This document shows positions 50,923 through 60,094 of a DNA stretch of 64,000 bases, in pieces. The position numbers were made by a program, and so were the translations under genes. The DNA lies in NCBI GenBank assembly GCA_003132205.1, contig PKWY01000046.1, positions 1,121-65,120 on the forward strand, read 5' to 3'. Source of the stretch: Acidimicrobiaceae bacterium (GTDB lineage: Bacteria > Actinomycetota > Acidimicrobiia > Acidimicrobiales > RAAP-2). Positions within the stretch are counted from its first letter, which is position 1. Every line of letters begins with the position of its first letter. The notes under the pieces were generated by a model. That model was given only the letters and a program-made list of their open reading frames with translations. It had not been told where the DNA came from and ran no database searches.

Positions 50923-51721
50923 GGCGTTTCCTTTCTAGGCGGTGGCGGGCGACCGCAATGACGAGCAGCACGGCGACCGACACGAAGGCGAGCAGGAGAG
51001 CTCCCACGAAACCCTGGTAACTGTTGAAGTTGTCGAAGTTCGCCCCGATGTTGAGGGTGAGGGTCTGGGTCAGCAGCGCGATGTTTCCCGACACGATGAG
51101 CACCGCGCCGTACTCGCCGATCACCCGGGCCAGGGTCAGGGTGACCCCGTACGCGGCGGCCCACGCAATGGATCGCAGCGTAATCGTGAAGAAGATCCTG
51201 ATGGGACTCGCCCCGAGGGTCGCCGCGGTCTGCTCTTGATGGTCGCCGATCTCACGAAGGAGGGGAATGACCTGGCGCGACACCAATGGGAGCGACACGA
51301 AGATCGAGGCGATCACGATGCCCGGTAACGAGAACATGACCCGCCAGCCCAACTTCGCCAGGGCCGGTCCGAACCAGCCGTTCTGCGCGTACGCGAGCTC
51401 GAGGATGAGTCCAACCACGATTGGTGATATGGCCAGGGGGACGTCGATGAGCACGTCGAGGACGTGGCTGAGCCGCGAAGGCCGGCGTACGATCCAGAGA
51501 GAAGCGCCGATTCCGAAGAAGATGTTGAGCGGCACCGCCACCACCACGACCTTCGCCGTCAAGAGGATCGCGAGGACCATGGCGTGGTCGTGGAGCGCCG
51601 TCCAGAGCTCGGACCAGCCGTGGCTGAAGGCCTGCTGGAAGACGAAGAGGAGCGGTATCCCGAGCAGCGCCGAGACGTAGGCCAGCACAAGCACTCGTAG
51701 CAGCAGCGATTGCTTCTTCAT
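50906..51721 (-). CDS. cysW: Sulfate ABC transporter permease CysW
   Basis: The 271-aa permease has about six helices and the EAA-type loop ATLGASPIRIFFTITLRS that docks CysA, with TLARVIGEYGAVLIVSGNIALLTQTL. Sequence and order (after cysT, before cysA) fit CysW. ATG 51721 overlaps the cysT stop as ATGA. Confidence 0.92.
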   Translation of the reverse strand: MKKQSLLLRVLVLAYVSALLGIPLLFVFQQAFSHGWSELWTALHDHAMVLAILLTAKVVVVAVPLNIFFGIGASLWIVRRPSRLSHVLDVLIDVPLAISPIVVGLILELAYAQNGWFGPALAKLGWRVMFSLPGIVIASIFVSLPLVSRQVIPLLREIGDHQEQTAATLGASPIRIFFTITLRSIAWAAAYGVTLTLARVIGEYGAVLIVSGNIALLTQTLTLNIGANFDNFNSYQGFVGALLLAFVSVAVLLVIAVARHRLERKRHDSFA

Positions 51722-52590
51722 CCGCGCCGCCTCGCAAGCCGGCGCGCGATGACGTTGCTCGCAACGAGAACCAGCAGCGCGCCCGTGAGCAGGATCAGGG
51801 CAACCGACGCGGCGCTCGACACCTGTCCAGACGACACCAGTGAGTAGATGTAGGAGCTGGCGACTTCCGAACGGTAGGGCAGGTTGTTGGAGATGAAGAC
51901 CACCGAGCCGTACTCCCCGAGCGCCCTGGCGAAGGCGAGGCCCGTGCCGGTCAGCAGGGCCGGCAGGATGGCGGGAAAGGTGATGGTTCGAAAGACGTAG
52001 AACGACGAGGCGCCCAGGGTCGACGCGGCCGCTTCAGCGTCGCCAGAGAGCGATTCGAGGACCGGCTGCACCGTTCGGACGCTGAACGGGAGCGTGACGA
52101 ACATGATGGCCACCGTGATGCCGATCCAGCTTCCTGTTATGTTCACGTGAAACGGCGAGTGCGGACCGTAGAGCGTGTAGAACGTCACGCCAGCCACCAC
52201 CGTCGGCAGCGCGAACGGGAGATCAATGATCGCGTTGAGCGCGGACTTGCCCCAAAAATGGTCGCGCACCAGCACGAACGCGGTCGCGGTCCCCGCGAGC
52301 GCGTTGAACGCCGCCGCGAGGAGCGAGCAGGTCACCGTCAAACGGAGCGCGTCGAGCGATTCGGTGCTCGTGGCGGCGTTCCAGAAAGAGCCCAAGCCGT
52401 GGTTGAACGCGTTCGTCAGGAGCGCGGCGAGGGGTATGAGGACGATCAAACTGATGTAGAACAGCACCAGCCCCTTCGCCGCGGCGGCGGACGACTTTTC
52501 CACCGTTCGCGCAGCACGAGGCGACCGCCACCTGAGTGACGGCCCCTCGGTTGTTGCCACCGATTGGTTATCCAATAGATTGACCGGCAA
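51718..52590 (-). CDS. cysT: Sulfate ABC transporter permease CysT (CysU)
   Basis: The 290-aa permease has six helices and the EAA loop ASTLGASSFYVFRTITFPAILPALL, with FARALGEYGSVVFISNNLPYRSEV diagnostic of sulfate systems. I use TTG 52590, which has GGAG 4 nt upstream inside the end of the binding-protein gene (23-bp overlap); GTG 52560 is an alternative. Confidence 0.9.
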   Translation of the reverse strand: MPVNLLDNQSVATTEGPSLRWRSPRAARTVEKSSAAAAKGLVLFYISLIVLIPLAALLTNAFNHGLGSFWNAATSTESLDALRLTVTCSLLAAAFNALAGTATAFVLVRDHFWGKSALNAIIDLPFALPTVVAGVTFYTLYGPHSPFHVNITGSWIGITVAIMFVTLPFSVRTVQPVLESLSGDAEAAASTLGASSFYVFRTITFPAILPALLTGTGLAFARALGEYGSVVFISNNLPYRSEVASSYIYSLVSSGQVSSAASVALILLTGALLVLVASNVIARRLARRRG

Positions 52591-53689
52591 ATTGCTCCAG
52601 GTAGGTAACTATTCCAGCATTCGGGTGGTTGGAGTCATTCTTCGGGAACTTCACGGTCGATCCGAAGAACTCCGGATCCGTACCGGACCAGCCGTTCTTG
52701 TTCAGGTTCGTGATCGTCAGCAACTTGGTGGGTGCCGTGAACGACGCGAAGTCCCCCTTCGTCAGGTTCCACACCGACGTCAGCACGCTGCGGTAACCGA
52801 GGTTCGCGAATATGCCCTGACCGGTACGCGAGAACAGGAACTTGTAGAAAGCGGTGGCGGAGGTGTTGTTGATCCCGGTGTTGGTGAGGGCGATCGGGTT
52901 CTGGATCAGCAGCGTCTGAGCCGGAACAACAATCTGCACGGGGTCCCCGGCTGCAACGGCAGCCTGGGCATCATCCTCGTACGCGAGCAACACGTTGCCT
53001 TCGCCCGTCAGGAATGTGGCGAGGGCCGACGAACCGCTCGTTGGCTGGGCAATCGTGTGCGAGAGCAGCGACTTCAGGTAGTTCTGGGCCTGCACCGGAG
53101 TGTGCTTCTGCGTGAGCCATCCCGCGTAGCCGGCCAGGAGGTTCCACTTGGCGCTGCCGGATGTGGCGGGGTTGGGAGTGATTATCTCCGCACCGGGTCG
53201 AATGATGTCCTTCCATCCGCGAATCCCGAGTGAATTTCCCTTTCGAACCACGATGACGACGGTTGAGTTCGTGACGATGCCGGGCTCGTTGTAGGTCGTC
53301 TGCTGCTTCTTGCCGGTCAATGAGGTGTTGACGCCGGCGATCGACTTCTCCTGACTCTTCCAGTTGCCCGGCACGAGGTTGTCGCTCACGAGCGTCGATA
53401 CGTTGGGTTCGTACGAGAGGTTGACGATGTCGGCGGCTTGTCCGTTCGCGACGTTGCTCGTCTCGGTGTCAGACGCGCCGAACGAGTTCGTGAACGTCAC
53501 GCCCTGCCCCGCTGGAGCTGCTTGGAAAGCCGCCTCGAGCGCCTTGAACGCCGGACCGACGATTGAGTAGCCAACAACGTTCACGTTGGTGGTGGTGGCG
53601 CTGGCTGGAAGCACGAACGCCATGCACGAAATGGCTCCAGTGACACCAATCGCCAGTAAATTGAACCAATTTCGGGAATGGGACTTCAT
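52568..53689 (-). CDS. sbp: Sulfate/thiosulfate-binding protein
   Basis: The 373-aa secreted protein has a signal peptide of about 32 residues ending ASA, then NVVGYSIVGPAFKALEAAF, DIVNLSYEPNVSTLV and IVVRKGNSLGIRGWKDIIRPGAEIITPNPATSGSAKW-like blocks typical of Sbp/CysP ligand loops. It captures sulfate outside the membrane for CysTWA. No lipobox is present. It is the first gene of the operon, with a good promoter at 53741-53769. Confidence 0.92.
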   Translation of the reverse strand: MKSHSRNWFNLLAIGVTGAISCMAFVLPASATTTNVNVVGYSIVGPAFKALEAAFQAAPAGQGVTFTNSFGASDTETSNVANGQAADIVNLSYEPNVSTLVSDNLVPGNWKSQEKSIAGVNTSLTGKKQQTTYNEPGIVTNSTVVIVVRKGNSLGIRGWKDIIRPGAEIITPNPATSGSAKWNLLAGYAGWLTQKHTPVQAQNYLKSLLSHTIAQPTSGSSALATFLTGEGNVLLAYEDDAQAAVAAGDPVQIVVPAQTLLIQNPIALTNTGINNTSATAFYKFLFSRTGQGIFANLGYRSVLTSVWNLTKGDFASFTAPTKLLTITNLNKNGWSGTDPEFFGSTVKFPKNDSNHPNAGIVTYLEQFAGQSIG

Positions 53690-53713
53690 TGTTAGATCTC
53701 TCCTGGTTATTTG

Positions 53714-53728
53714 CTAGTTATTCACTAG
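53714..53728. promoter_or_regulatory. Inverted repeat in the leader of the sulfate operon
   Basis: CTAGT-TATTC-ACTAG lies between the predicted transcription start (about 53734, minus strand) and the sbp ATG at 53689; possible operator or attenuating structure. Confidence 0.35.
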
Positions 53729-53740
53729 TAATTATGGAGA

Positions 53741-53769
53741 ATACTAACAAGGCGGACTTTCAGTGTCAA
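53741..53769 (-). promoter_or_regulatory. Promoter of the sulfate transport operon (TTGACA-17-TAGTAT)
   Basis: Minus strand TTGACA (53764-53769), 17 nt, TAGTAT (53741-53746). Consensus -35 and good -10. The remaining bases to 53901 hold no gene I can support. Confidence 0.7.
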
Positions 53770-53901
53770 GGACACTCGGGTGCGCTACGGATCATCGGAG
53801 CGCATCGTCAAGGGACCAAAGGGTTTAGAGCCCGATGCGAACGCTTCGAGATTGATGAGTTCAGTAGCTGGTCGACGAGTTGCGACCGATCGGACTGGTG
53901 T

Positions 53902-55149
53902 TCAGTTCGTGTCACTCGCTCTTAGGAGACCGAGTTCCGTTGCGGCCTCGCGCAGCTGCGCCCGAGCCTTGGGATGAGCAGTCTGATCGATCAAGAGCCG
54001 TGCCTGCGCGTGCTGGCTGCGGCCAAAGAGCGGCGCCAGTCCCTGCTCGGTGACGACCACCGAGTGCTGGAACGAACAGATCGGATCGTGCAGGATCGGC
54101 AGGATGTTGGAGGTCTCACTCTTGTCGTGCCAGGAGCGAAGCGCCAGCACCGATTGGCCGTCTGCCGAGTGGAGCGCTCCGCTCACGAAGTCCGGCTGTC
54201 CGCCGTAACCCGAGTAGATCCTGCCTCGCACGTAACTAGCGTTGGCCTGCGCGTAGAGGTCGACTTGAATCGCCGTATTGATCGACAGCATCGAAGGGTG
54301 TTCGGCGATTCTCGCCGGATCGTTGACGGTCTCAGTGCGCCGCATCGAGAGCCGCGAGTTGTCATTGGCCCACTCGTAGAGCTCCGGGGTTCCGAAAAGG
54401 AACGTCGCGACAATGAGGCGCGAGCGATCAAGGACTCCCGCGCGTTCCAGGCGCATCACGCCATCGCTCACAAGTTCTGACCAGACCCCCATGCTTCTCA
54501 GTCCGTTCATGTGCGACAAGGCGGCATCGGGAAGCTGGCCGATGCCCATTTGCAGCGTGCCGTGGTCTCTGGCCAGCGATGCCACGTGCGCGCCGATTGC
54601 CTGAGCTGCGTCATCGGCCGGGCGGTCATTCGGTGAAGGAAGTCGCTGATCGACTTCGATGGCGTAGTCAACGATGTCGACGCTCACTTCACCGTCTCCT
54701 CGTGTGTAGGGCATGTTGGGGTTTATCTGGGCGATGACGAGTCCGCCGCGTCGACGTACCTCTTCAATCGCGGCTGGCAGAATGTTGACCTCGATGCCGA
54801 GCGAGACTCTTCCAGCGCGGGGCGTCGAGGTGTGGAGCAGGACGGCGTCCGGGGGCCGGTTGAGGGCGAAGAGCCGTGGCACCAGTGACAGGCGCATGGG
54901 TAGATAGTCGAGAAAGGGATCCTGTCGCACACCAGGGCCGACGAAGGGTGACTCGGTGAGGAATCCTTCGCGAACCGGCCACCCCGCTTGCGGGTTCATC
55001 ACGAAGGCCCTGCACCGCGGCAGCGTTGCATCAAGGATGCGCACTAACTCCCATGGCGTGGCGTAGTTTCCCGACACCACAACCCGCGGCTCCGGTCCCG
55101 GAAGGGCCGTCAGGTGGCGAGCAAGCTCGGCCTCGGTGACTATCTGCAT
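53902..55149 (-). CDS. Acetyl-CoA hydrolase/transferase-family protein
   Basis: The 415-aa protein has two family I CoA-transferase domains. The C-terminal part has LQMGIGQLPDAALSHM and the catalytic-Glu block GVWSELVSDGVM, then ATFLFGTPELYEW and YSGYGGQPDFVSGA. Relatives move CoA between acetyl-CoA and 4-hydroxybutyrate, propionate or succinate, or hydrolyse acetyl-CoA. ATG 55149 is chosen because the family starts near LARHL; no clear ribosome site is visible. The intergenic stretch 55150-55381 holds nothing I recognise. Confidence 0.88.
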   Translation of the reverse strand: MQIVTEAELARHLTALPGPEPRVVVSGNYATPWELVRILDATLPRCRAFVMNPQAGWPVREGFLTESPFVGPGVRQDPFLDYLPMRLSLVPRLFALNRPPDAVLLHTSTPRAGRVSLGIEVNILPAAIEEVRRRGGLVIAQINPNMPYTRGDGEVSVDIVDYAIEVDQRLPSPNDRPADDAAQAIGAHVASLARDHGTLQMGIGQLPDAALSHMNGLRSMGVWSELVSDGVMRLERAGVLDRSRLIVATFLFGTPELYEWANDNSRLSMRRTETVNDPARIAEHPSMLSINTAIQVDLYAQANASYVRGRIYSGYGGQPDFVSGALHSADGQSVLALRSWHDKSETSNILPILHDPICSFQHSVVVTEQGLAPLFGRSQHAQARLLIDQTAHPKARAQLREAATELGLLRASDTN

Positions 55150-55381
55150 TGCTTTACACTGCTTTCTCTTCGTTGGAAATATGCGTGGACGCGCACCGTC
55201 GCGTAACTGGGAAAGTGACGCAACCAAGCCGCGATGCAGAGACGCTCCCGATGAAGCCAAGTATAGGTAGCGGCATCATTTTGCTCGCACGCCATGGGTG
55301 AGGACGGCGCGTTCGATTCGTTGCCTCCTCGGGCAGTGCGCCTTGGTCGGAGCGTGAAGTTGCTTTGCGAGAACAACTCCA

Positions 55382-57703
55382 CTACTTTCGTGCTGCCTCG
55401 ATCTGGTGACGATGCTCCGGGTCAGCCGCCTCGAGCATCAGACGCCACTCCGCGCGCTCGATCGCCCGCCGCGCCGCGTCGACCGCATCGGGGTTCACCG
55501 AGATTGAGGTGATGCCGTAGCGGACGAGATGCTCGGCGAAGTCCGGGTGATTGGATGGAGCCTGCCCACACAGCGATGACGTGATGCCGGCACGATGGCT
55601 TTGGGTGATGATCCTCTCAATCGCGTCGAGGACTGCGGCGTCGGATTCATCGAACAGATCCGAGCAGGTCTCGGAGTCGCGGTCGACACCGAGCGTCAGT
55701 TGGGTCAGGTCGTTGCTGCCGATCGACACACCCTTGATGCCCATCTCGGCGTACTCGGGAATCCGGTACGCCACCGAGGGAACCTCCGCCATCACCCAGA
55801 CCGGCAACTCTCCGCCGACGGGGCTGTCGTGCACGAGGTCCAAGCACGCCTGCAACTCCCACTTGGTTCTGACGAACGGAATCATCAACGTGAGATTGGA
55901 ACTCTGCTCCAGCACCTTCTCGAGCACCGCGAGCTCGAGCCGGAATACTTCTGGGTCACGAACGTATCGGTAGCAACCTCGGTAGCCGATCATCGGGTTC
56001 TCCTCGGCCGGCTCGAACTTGGAGCCTCCTTCGAGGTTCGAGAACTCATTGGTTCGAAAGTCGATGCTGCGATAGATGACGGGGCGAGCACCAAACGCCT
56101 TCGTGATTCGAAGCAGCGACGACGCCATCTTGTCGATGAAAACCTTCTGCTCCCCACGTTCGATCAGCAGCTTGGGGTGAACCCCGCCGAGCGCGTCGGT
56201 CACCATGAACTCCGCGCGAAGCAGCCCCACCCCGTCGACGTCGAGTGCGGCAGTCTCTTCGGCGTGTTCGGCGAACGCCAGGTTGACGTACAGGCGTGTC
56301 GCCAGGGGCAGGGCGCCGTGCTCGGCTTCGCTCCGGCCTGCATCGCTCCTCACCTGCACGGTTGTCGTCGTCTCCTTCGTGGGTGCTGCGTTCAGATCAA
56401 CCGATCCCGCGTACACCGCGCCCTCGCCGCCGTCGACGGTCACGAGCTCTCCGGTTCGCAGCACCGTCGTCGCCGTGCGAGCGCCCACCACGCAAGGAAC
56501 GCCCAACTCGCGCGACACGATGGCGGCGTGGCAGGTCGTGCCGCCACCATCGGTCACGAGCGCGCCGGCTCGACGCATTGTCGGCACCCAGTCCGGGCTC
56601 GTCATGCGGGCCACGAGTATCTCTCCGGCGAGCAGTTCATCTCCTTGGTCGGGCGAATCCAGCACCCGAACGTACCCGGTCGCCCGTCCGGACGACGCCG
56701 CGAGACCCTGCAGCAGGGGTTTCAGCGCCACCGACGGGGTTTCGCTCTTCGCCACCGCGGCGAGCGTGGTGATCGGACGTGACTGGACGATGTAGTGATG
56801 ACCATCCGCGATCGCCCATTCGGTATCCTGCGGCGATCCGTAGTGTGCCTCGGTCGCGAGGCCCATACGAGCCAGGTCAACCGCCTCTTCGTCGCTCAGC
56901 ACCCGGCGCGAGCCCTCCTCGGGGCTCAGGTCCACGTGGAGGTCCTTGCCGTCCGGTCCTCTTACCAACTTGAAACTCTTATTGCCGACGCGCACCTGGA
57001 GGAGGGCCGGTCCCGACTTGGCGATGACGTACGTGTCGCATTCGACTTCCCCACTCACCACGACCTCGCCCTGTCCGAAGGCCGCGTCGATGACGATCCG
57101 ACTCGTGTCACCCGTTGACGGGTCAGCGGTGAACATGACCCCCGCGCGCTCCGAGGGGATCATCTCCTGCACGATGACGCCCATCGCAGGGACGTCGTTG
57201 ATCGCACGGGTGAGGCGGTACGAAATGACTCTCGAACCATAGAGCGATGCCCAGCATTCGACGACCTTGGTGAGCAGCTCCTCATCCCCGGCGACGTTGG
57301 TGAACGTCGCGTTCATGCCAGCGAAGGAAGTGTCACCGGCGTCCTCTCCGGTGCCCGAGGAACGAACCGCGACCCGAATATCTGGACCCAACTTATGGAA
57401 CGCCTCGAGGATCGCGCCTGCGAGGTCGTCGGGCAACGTAATGGAGTTGATGAGTCCCCGGGCCTGATCGGATACCTTCTTCAAGTCCGCGGTGCTGTCG
57501 GCACTCGCACCCGCGAAGAGAGCGGCGAGCGGCGCATCGATGCCGGCACGCTGCAGCGCGTAGCGATACGCATCGGACGTGACGACAAATCCCGGAGGAA
57601 CCGGAAGTTTGGCGACCGCCAACTCACCAAGATTCGCGCCCTTCCCACCAACCAGCTTCTCGTCGGAGAGACGAATATTCTCGAACCATCGTACTAATTC
57701 CAT
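55382..57703 (-). CDS. ppsA: Phosphoenolpyruvate synthase
   Basis: The 773-aa enzyme has the N-terminal ATP-grasp domain ([23 protein letters not shown]), the phospho-histidine domain with [18 protein letters not shown], and the PEP-binding barrel ending in [17 protein letters not shown] and [11 protein letters not shown]. It converts pyruvate and ATP to PEP, AMP and phosphate for gluconeogenesis. ATG 57703 has GGAG 6 nt upstream; GTG 57715 is an alternative. It lies upstream of, and in line with, the acetyl-CoA hydrolase-family gene. Bases 57704-57881 show nothing firm. Confidence 0.94.
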   Translation of the reverse strand: MELVRWFENIRLSDEKLVGGKGANLGELAVAKLPVPPGFVVTSDAYRYALQRAGIDAPLAALFAGASADSTADLKKVSDQARGLINSITLPDDLAGAILEAFHKLGPDIRVAVRSSGTGEDAGDTSFAGMNATFTNVAGDEELLTKVVECWASLYGSRVISYRLTRAINDVPAMGVIVQEMIPSERAGVMFTADPSTGDTSRIVIDAAFGQGEVVVSGEVECDTYVIAKSGPALLQVRVGNKSFKLVRGPDGKDLHVDLSPEEGSRRVLSDEEAVDLARMGLATEAHYGSPQDTEWAIADGHHYIVQSRPITTLAAVAKSETPSVALKPLLQGLAASSGRATGYVRVLDSPDQGDELLAGEILVARMTSPDWVPTMRRAGALVTDGGGTTCHAAIVSRELGVPCVVGARTATTVLRTGELVTVDGGEGAVYAGSVDLNAAPTKETTTTVQVRSDAGRSEAEHGALPLATRLYVNLAFAEHAEETAALDVDGVGLLRAEFMVTDALGGVHPKLLIERGEQKVFIDKMASSLLRITKAFGARPVIYRSIDFRTNEFSNLEGGSKFEPAEENPMIGYRGCYRYVRDPEVFRLELAVLEKVLEQSSNLTLMIPFVRTKWELQACLDLVHDSPVGGELPVWVMAEVPSVAYRIPEYAEMGIKGVSIGSNDLTQLTLGVDRDSETCSDLFDESDAAVLDAIERIITQSHRAGITSSLCGQAPSNHPDFAEHLVRYGITSISVNPDAVDAARRAIERAEWRLMLEAADPEHRHQIEAARK

Positions 57704-57881
57704 GTCACGCTCCACTCGATAAAAACCACCGAATTACTTGCATTATTCCTCGACACCGTATTCGCAGGCTAGAGGACAATGTCACTCGGGGCCTTCGGTC
57801 TCGTGCGCACACGGAGACATGAGCCGCTAAGGGTACTCCGCAAGGATTTCGGGGCTGCGAAGTGAATGTGGGCCTCGACGT

Positions 57882-58738
57882 CTACCTAGTTCGACCAGTG
57901 TTTCGAAGCGACCCGAGACCCTCGATGGCGGTCTCGATCACATCACCGGGCTTCAAGAAGACTGGCGGCTCTTGACCTTGCCCGACGCCGTGTGGACTGC
58001 CGGTGAGCATGATGTCGCCGGGTCGAATCTCGCACGCGGACGAAACGTAGGAAACCAGTTCACGGACGCTGAACACCATGTCGCTGGTGTTGGAGTCCTG
58101 AGAAGCATACCGTTCACGCTGCAGGTGATCTCCAGCGCGTTTGGGTCGGTGATCTCGTCGGTGGTGGTGAGCCATGGACCGATCGGCGCGAAATTCTCGT
58201 AGGACTTTCCCAAGGAGAACTGCGCGGGAGTGCCGAGCATCTGCAACGCACGGTCGCTGAGATCCTGGCCTACGCAGTACCCCGCGACGTACCCGAGCGC
58301 CTCATCGACGTCGACGTTGCGTCCTCTCTTGCCAATCACCACGACGAGTTCGTACTCCCAGTCGGTCATCGGCGATGGGATCAGGAACGTCGCGTCTGCT
58401 CCGGCGACCGATGATGAGAACTTCGTGAACACCACTGGTTTGGTGGGGTTCGAGAGGCCCATCTCGTGGGCGTGGGTGCGGTCGTTGAGTCCAATCGCGA
58501 AGACCTGTCGCGGTTGGCTGATCACGGGCCCGAGGCCCGGATCACGCGCCAGTACGGCTGGCGTCGTCAAATCGGTGACCTCTGGGGACGTTTCGTCCAC
58601 CCAGCTGGCGAGCTCTTCCAGCTGCGCGACGAGCTCATCGGTATTGCTCGTGAAGCGTCCCTGGGAAGCCTTCTCCACGTCGATGAGACCTTCGTCGGTG
58701 ACGAGCGTGGCTCTTCCGTTCAGATTCGCGAGTCGCAT
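57882..58738 (-). pseudogene. FAH-family hydrolase broken by a one-base frameshift
   Basis: The first part (ATG 58738, strong GGAGGAGA site) reads through the FAH core, with QVFAIGLNDRTHAHEMGL, PVVFTKFSSSVAG, DWEYELVVVIG and GYVAGYCVGQDLSDR, up to ITCSVNGMLL. At about 58098-58103 the frame shifts and the family sequence continues in another frame as QDSNTSDMVFSVRELV..., GDIMLTGSPHGVG, ending at 57882. A missing C (CTCAGGAC for expected CTCCAGGAC) explains it. Either a pseudogene or a sequencing error; if corrected, an intact protein of about 285 residues results. It is a second, HpaG-related FAH protein. Confidence 0.8.
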
Positions 58739-58892
58739 GGTTCTCCTCCGATTAGCGCATTTCGCTTTTGGCAGTTCCCCAGTTCTAGGACGCCGTGATC
58801 CCCTTCGGCCCAGCGTCGGTGATGCCGGCGCGCAGGGTCGGTCGACTATGCCGCTAATTTGGAGTCCTGCCGCCCGTAGTGAAGGAATCCCC

Positions 58893-59963
58893 TTGTCCAG
58901 TCTCTTCAGCTCTCTTACGCTTCGCGGAACGACCTTCACGAATCGAGCCTGGGTCAGCCCCATGTGCCAGTACTCGGCCAACGATGGGGTCGTTGGCCAG
59001 TGGCATCTCGTTCATCTGGGTTCATTCGCCACCGGCGGAGCAGGTCTGGTCATGGCCGAGGCCTCCGCGGTCACGCCCGAGGGCCGGATCTCAATTCACT
59101 GTCCCGGGCTCTGGAACGACGAGCAGACCATCGCGTGGAAGACGGTGACGGACTTCGTCCACACCCAAGGCACGAAGATCGGCATTCAACTCGCGCACGC
59201 CGGCCGCAAGGCCTCGACCATGACTCCCTGGGACGATCATCTGATGGCGAGCGTGGAGGAAGGCGGATGGGTCGCGGTTGCTCCGAGCCCTCTCGCATTC
59301 GAGGGCTATCCGGTTCCTCGCGAACTGAGCCCTGACGAGATCGTCGAGTTGACGTCCTCGTTCACGCACGCCGCCCGGCGTGCGGTTGAGGCGGGATTCG
59401 ACGTCATCGAGCTCCACGCGGCGCACGGCTATCTCCTGCACCAGTTCCTCTCGCCCCTGTCGAACGAGCGGACCGACGCGTTCGGAGGACCCTTCGAGAA
59501 CCGAATCCGCCTCTTGTTGAATGTCGCCGAGTCCGTGCGCGACGTCATTCCCTCGACGACACCGCTCTTTGTCCGTATTTCGGCGACGGACTACGTCGAG
59601 GGCGGATGGAACATCGACCAGTCGATAGAGCTGTCTCGGCGCCTGAAGTCCAAGGGCGTCGACCTGATCGACGTCTCGTCGGGAGGGAACGTTCACGGCG
59701 TGAGGATTCCCCTGGTTCCCGGCTATCAGGTCGACTTCGCCCAGAAGATCCGCTCGGGGGCCCAGATCCCCACGAGCGCCGTTGGACTGATCACCGAACC
59801 CGAACAGGCTGAGGAGATCATTGCGAACGGTCAGGCCGACGCGACGATGCTCGCTCGGGCCATGCTTCGCAATCCCCGTTGGGCGTTGAACGCCGCCGAA
59901 AGACTCGGCGAGGTCATCGCGTGGCCTCCACAGTTCGAGCGGGCTAGGACCATTCGCCCATAA
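58893..59963 (+). CDS. Old Yellow Enzyme-family NADH:flavin oxidoreductase (YqjM-like)
   Basis: The 356-aa FMN barrel starts SSLFSSLTLRGTTFTNRAWVSPMCQYS as in the YqjM class, with the thermophilic-like Cys in SPMCQYS, LAHAGRK, the substrate-binding ELHAAHGYLLHQFLSP, SNERTDAFGG and the C-terminal MLRNPRW. It reduces activated C=C bonds. I use TTG 58893 with AAGGA 5-6 nt upstream; ATG 58848 would add 15 residues without family likeness. It is divergent from the broken FAH gene. Confidence 0.88.
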   Translation: MSSLFSSLTLRGTTFTNRAWVSPMCQYSANDGVVGQWHLVHLGSFATGGAGLVMAEASAVTPEGRISIHCPGLWNDEQTIAWKTVTDFVHTQGTKIGIQLAHAGRKASTMTPWDDHLMASVEEGGWVAVAPSPLAFEGYPVPRELSPDEIVELTSSFTHAARRAVEAGFDVIELHAAHGYLLHQFLSPLSNERTDAFGGPFENRIRLLLNVAESVRDVIPSTTPLFVRISATDYVEGGWNIDQSIELSRRLKSKGVDLIDVSSGGNVHGVRIPLVPGYQVDFAQKIRSGAQIPTSAVGLITEPEQAEEIIANGQADATMLARAMLRNPRWALNAAERLGEVIAWPPQFERARTIRP

Positions 59964-59988
59964 TCGTCAATCCCGAGGGGTTGGTGGG

Positions 59989-59994
59989 TACAAT
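59989..59994 (+). promoter_or_regulatory. -10 element (TACAAT) before the FAD oxidase leader
   Basis: TACAAT predicts transcription from about 60001, giving a 94-nt leader before ATG 60095. This differs from the leaderless genes around it. Confidence 0.45.
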
Positions 59995-60006
59995 TCAACC
60001 TAAGAG

Positions 60007-60047
60007 GCCGGCGTGAGAACCGGCGTTCGCGTACTGAGCGACGCGAA
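60007..60047 (+). promoter_or_regulatory. Structured 5' leader: two adjacent hairpins
   Basis: Hairpin 1: GCCGG-(CGTGAGAA)-CCGGC at 60007-60024. Hairpin 2: TTCGCGT-(ACTGAGCG)-ACGCGAA at 60026-60047. Both have 8-nt loops containing TGAG. No known riboswitch class is recognised. Confidence 0.4.
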
Positions 60048-60094
60048 AGTGAAAAGCCTAGAGAGGGTGATTCCAGCCGTTGGTTGGACACAGT

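Noticed and set aside
53780-53977. Small plus-strand ORF between sbp and the CoA-transferase gene
   Set aside because: No ribosome site or leaderless -10 at the fixed spacing, basic random-like product, and it runs into the antisense of a real gene.
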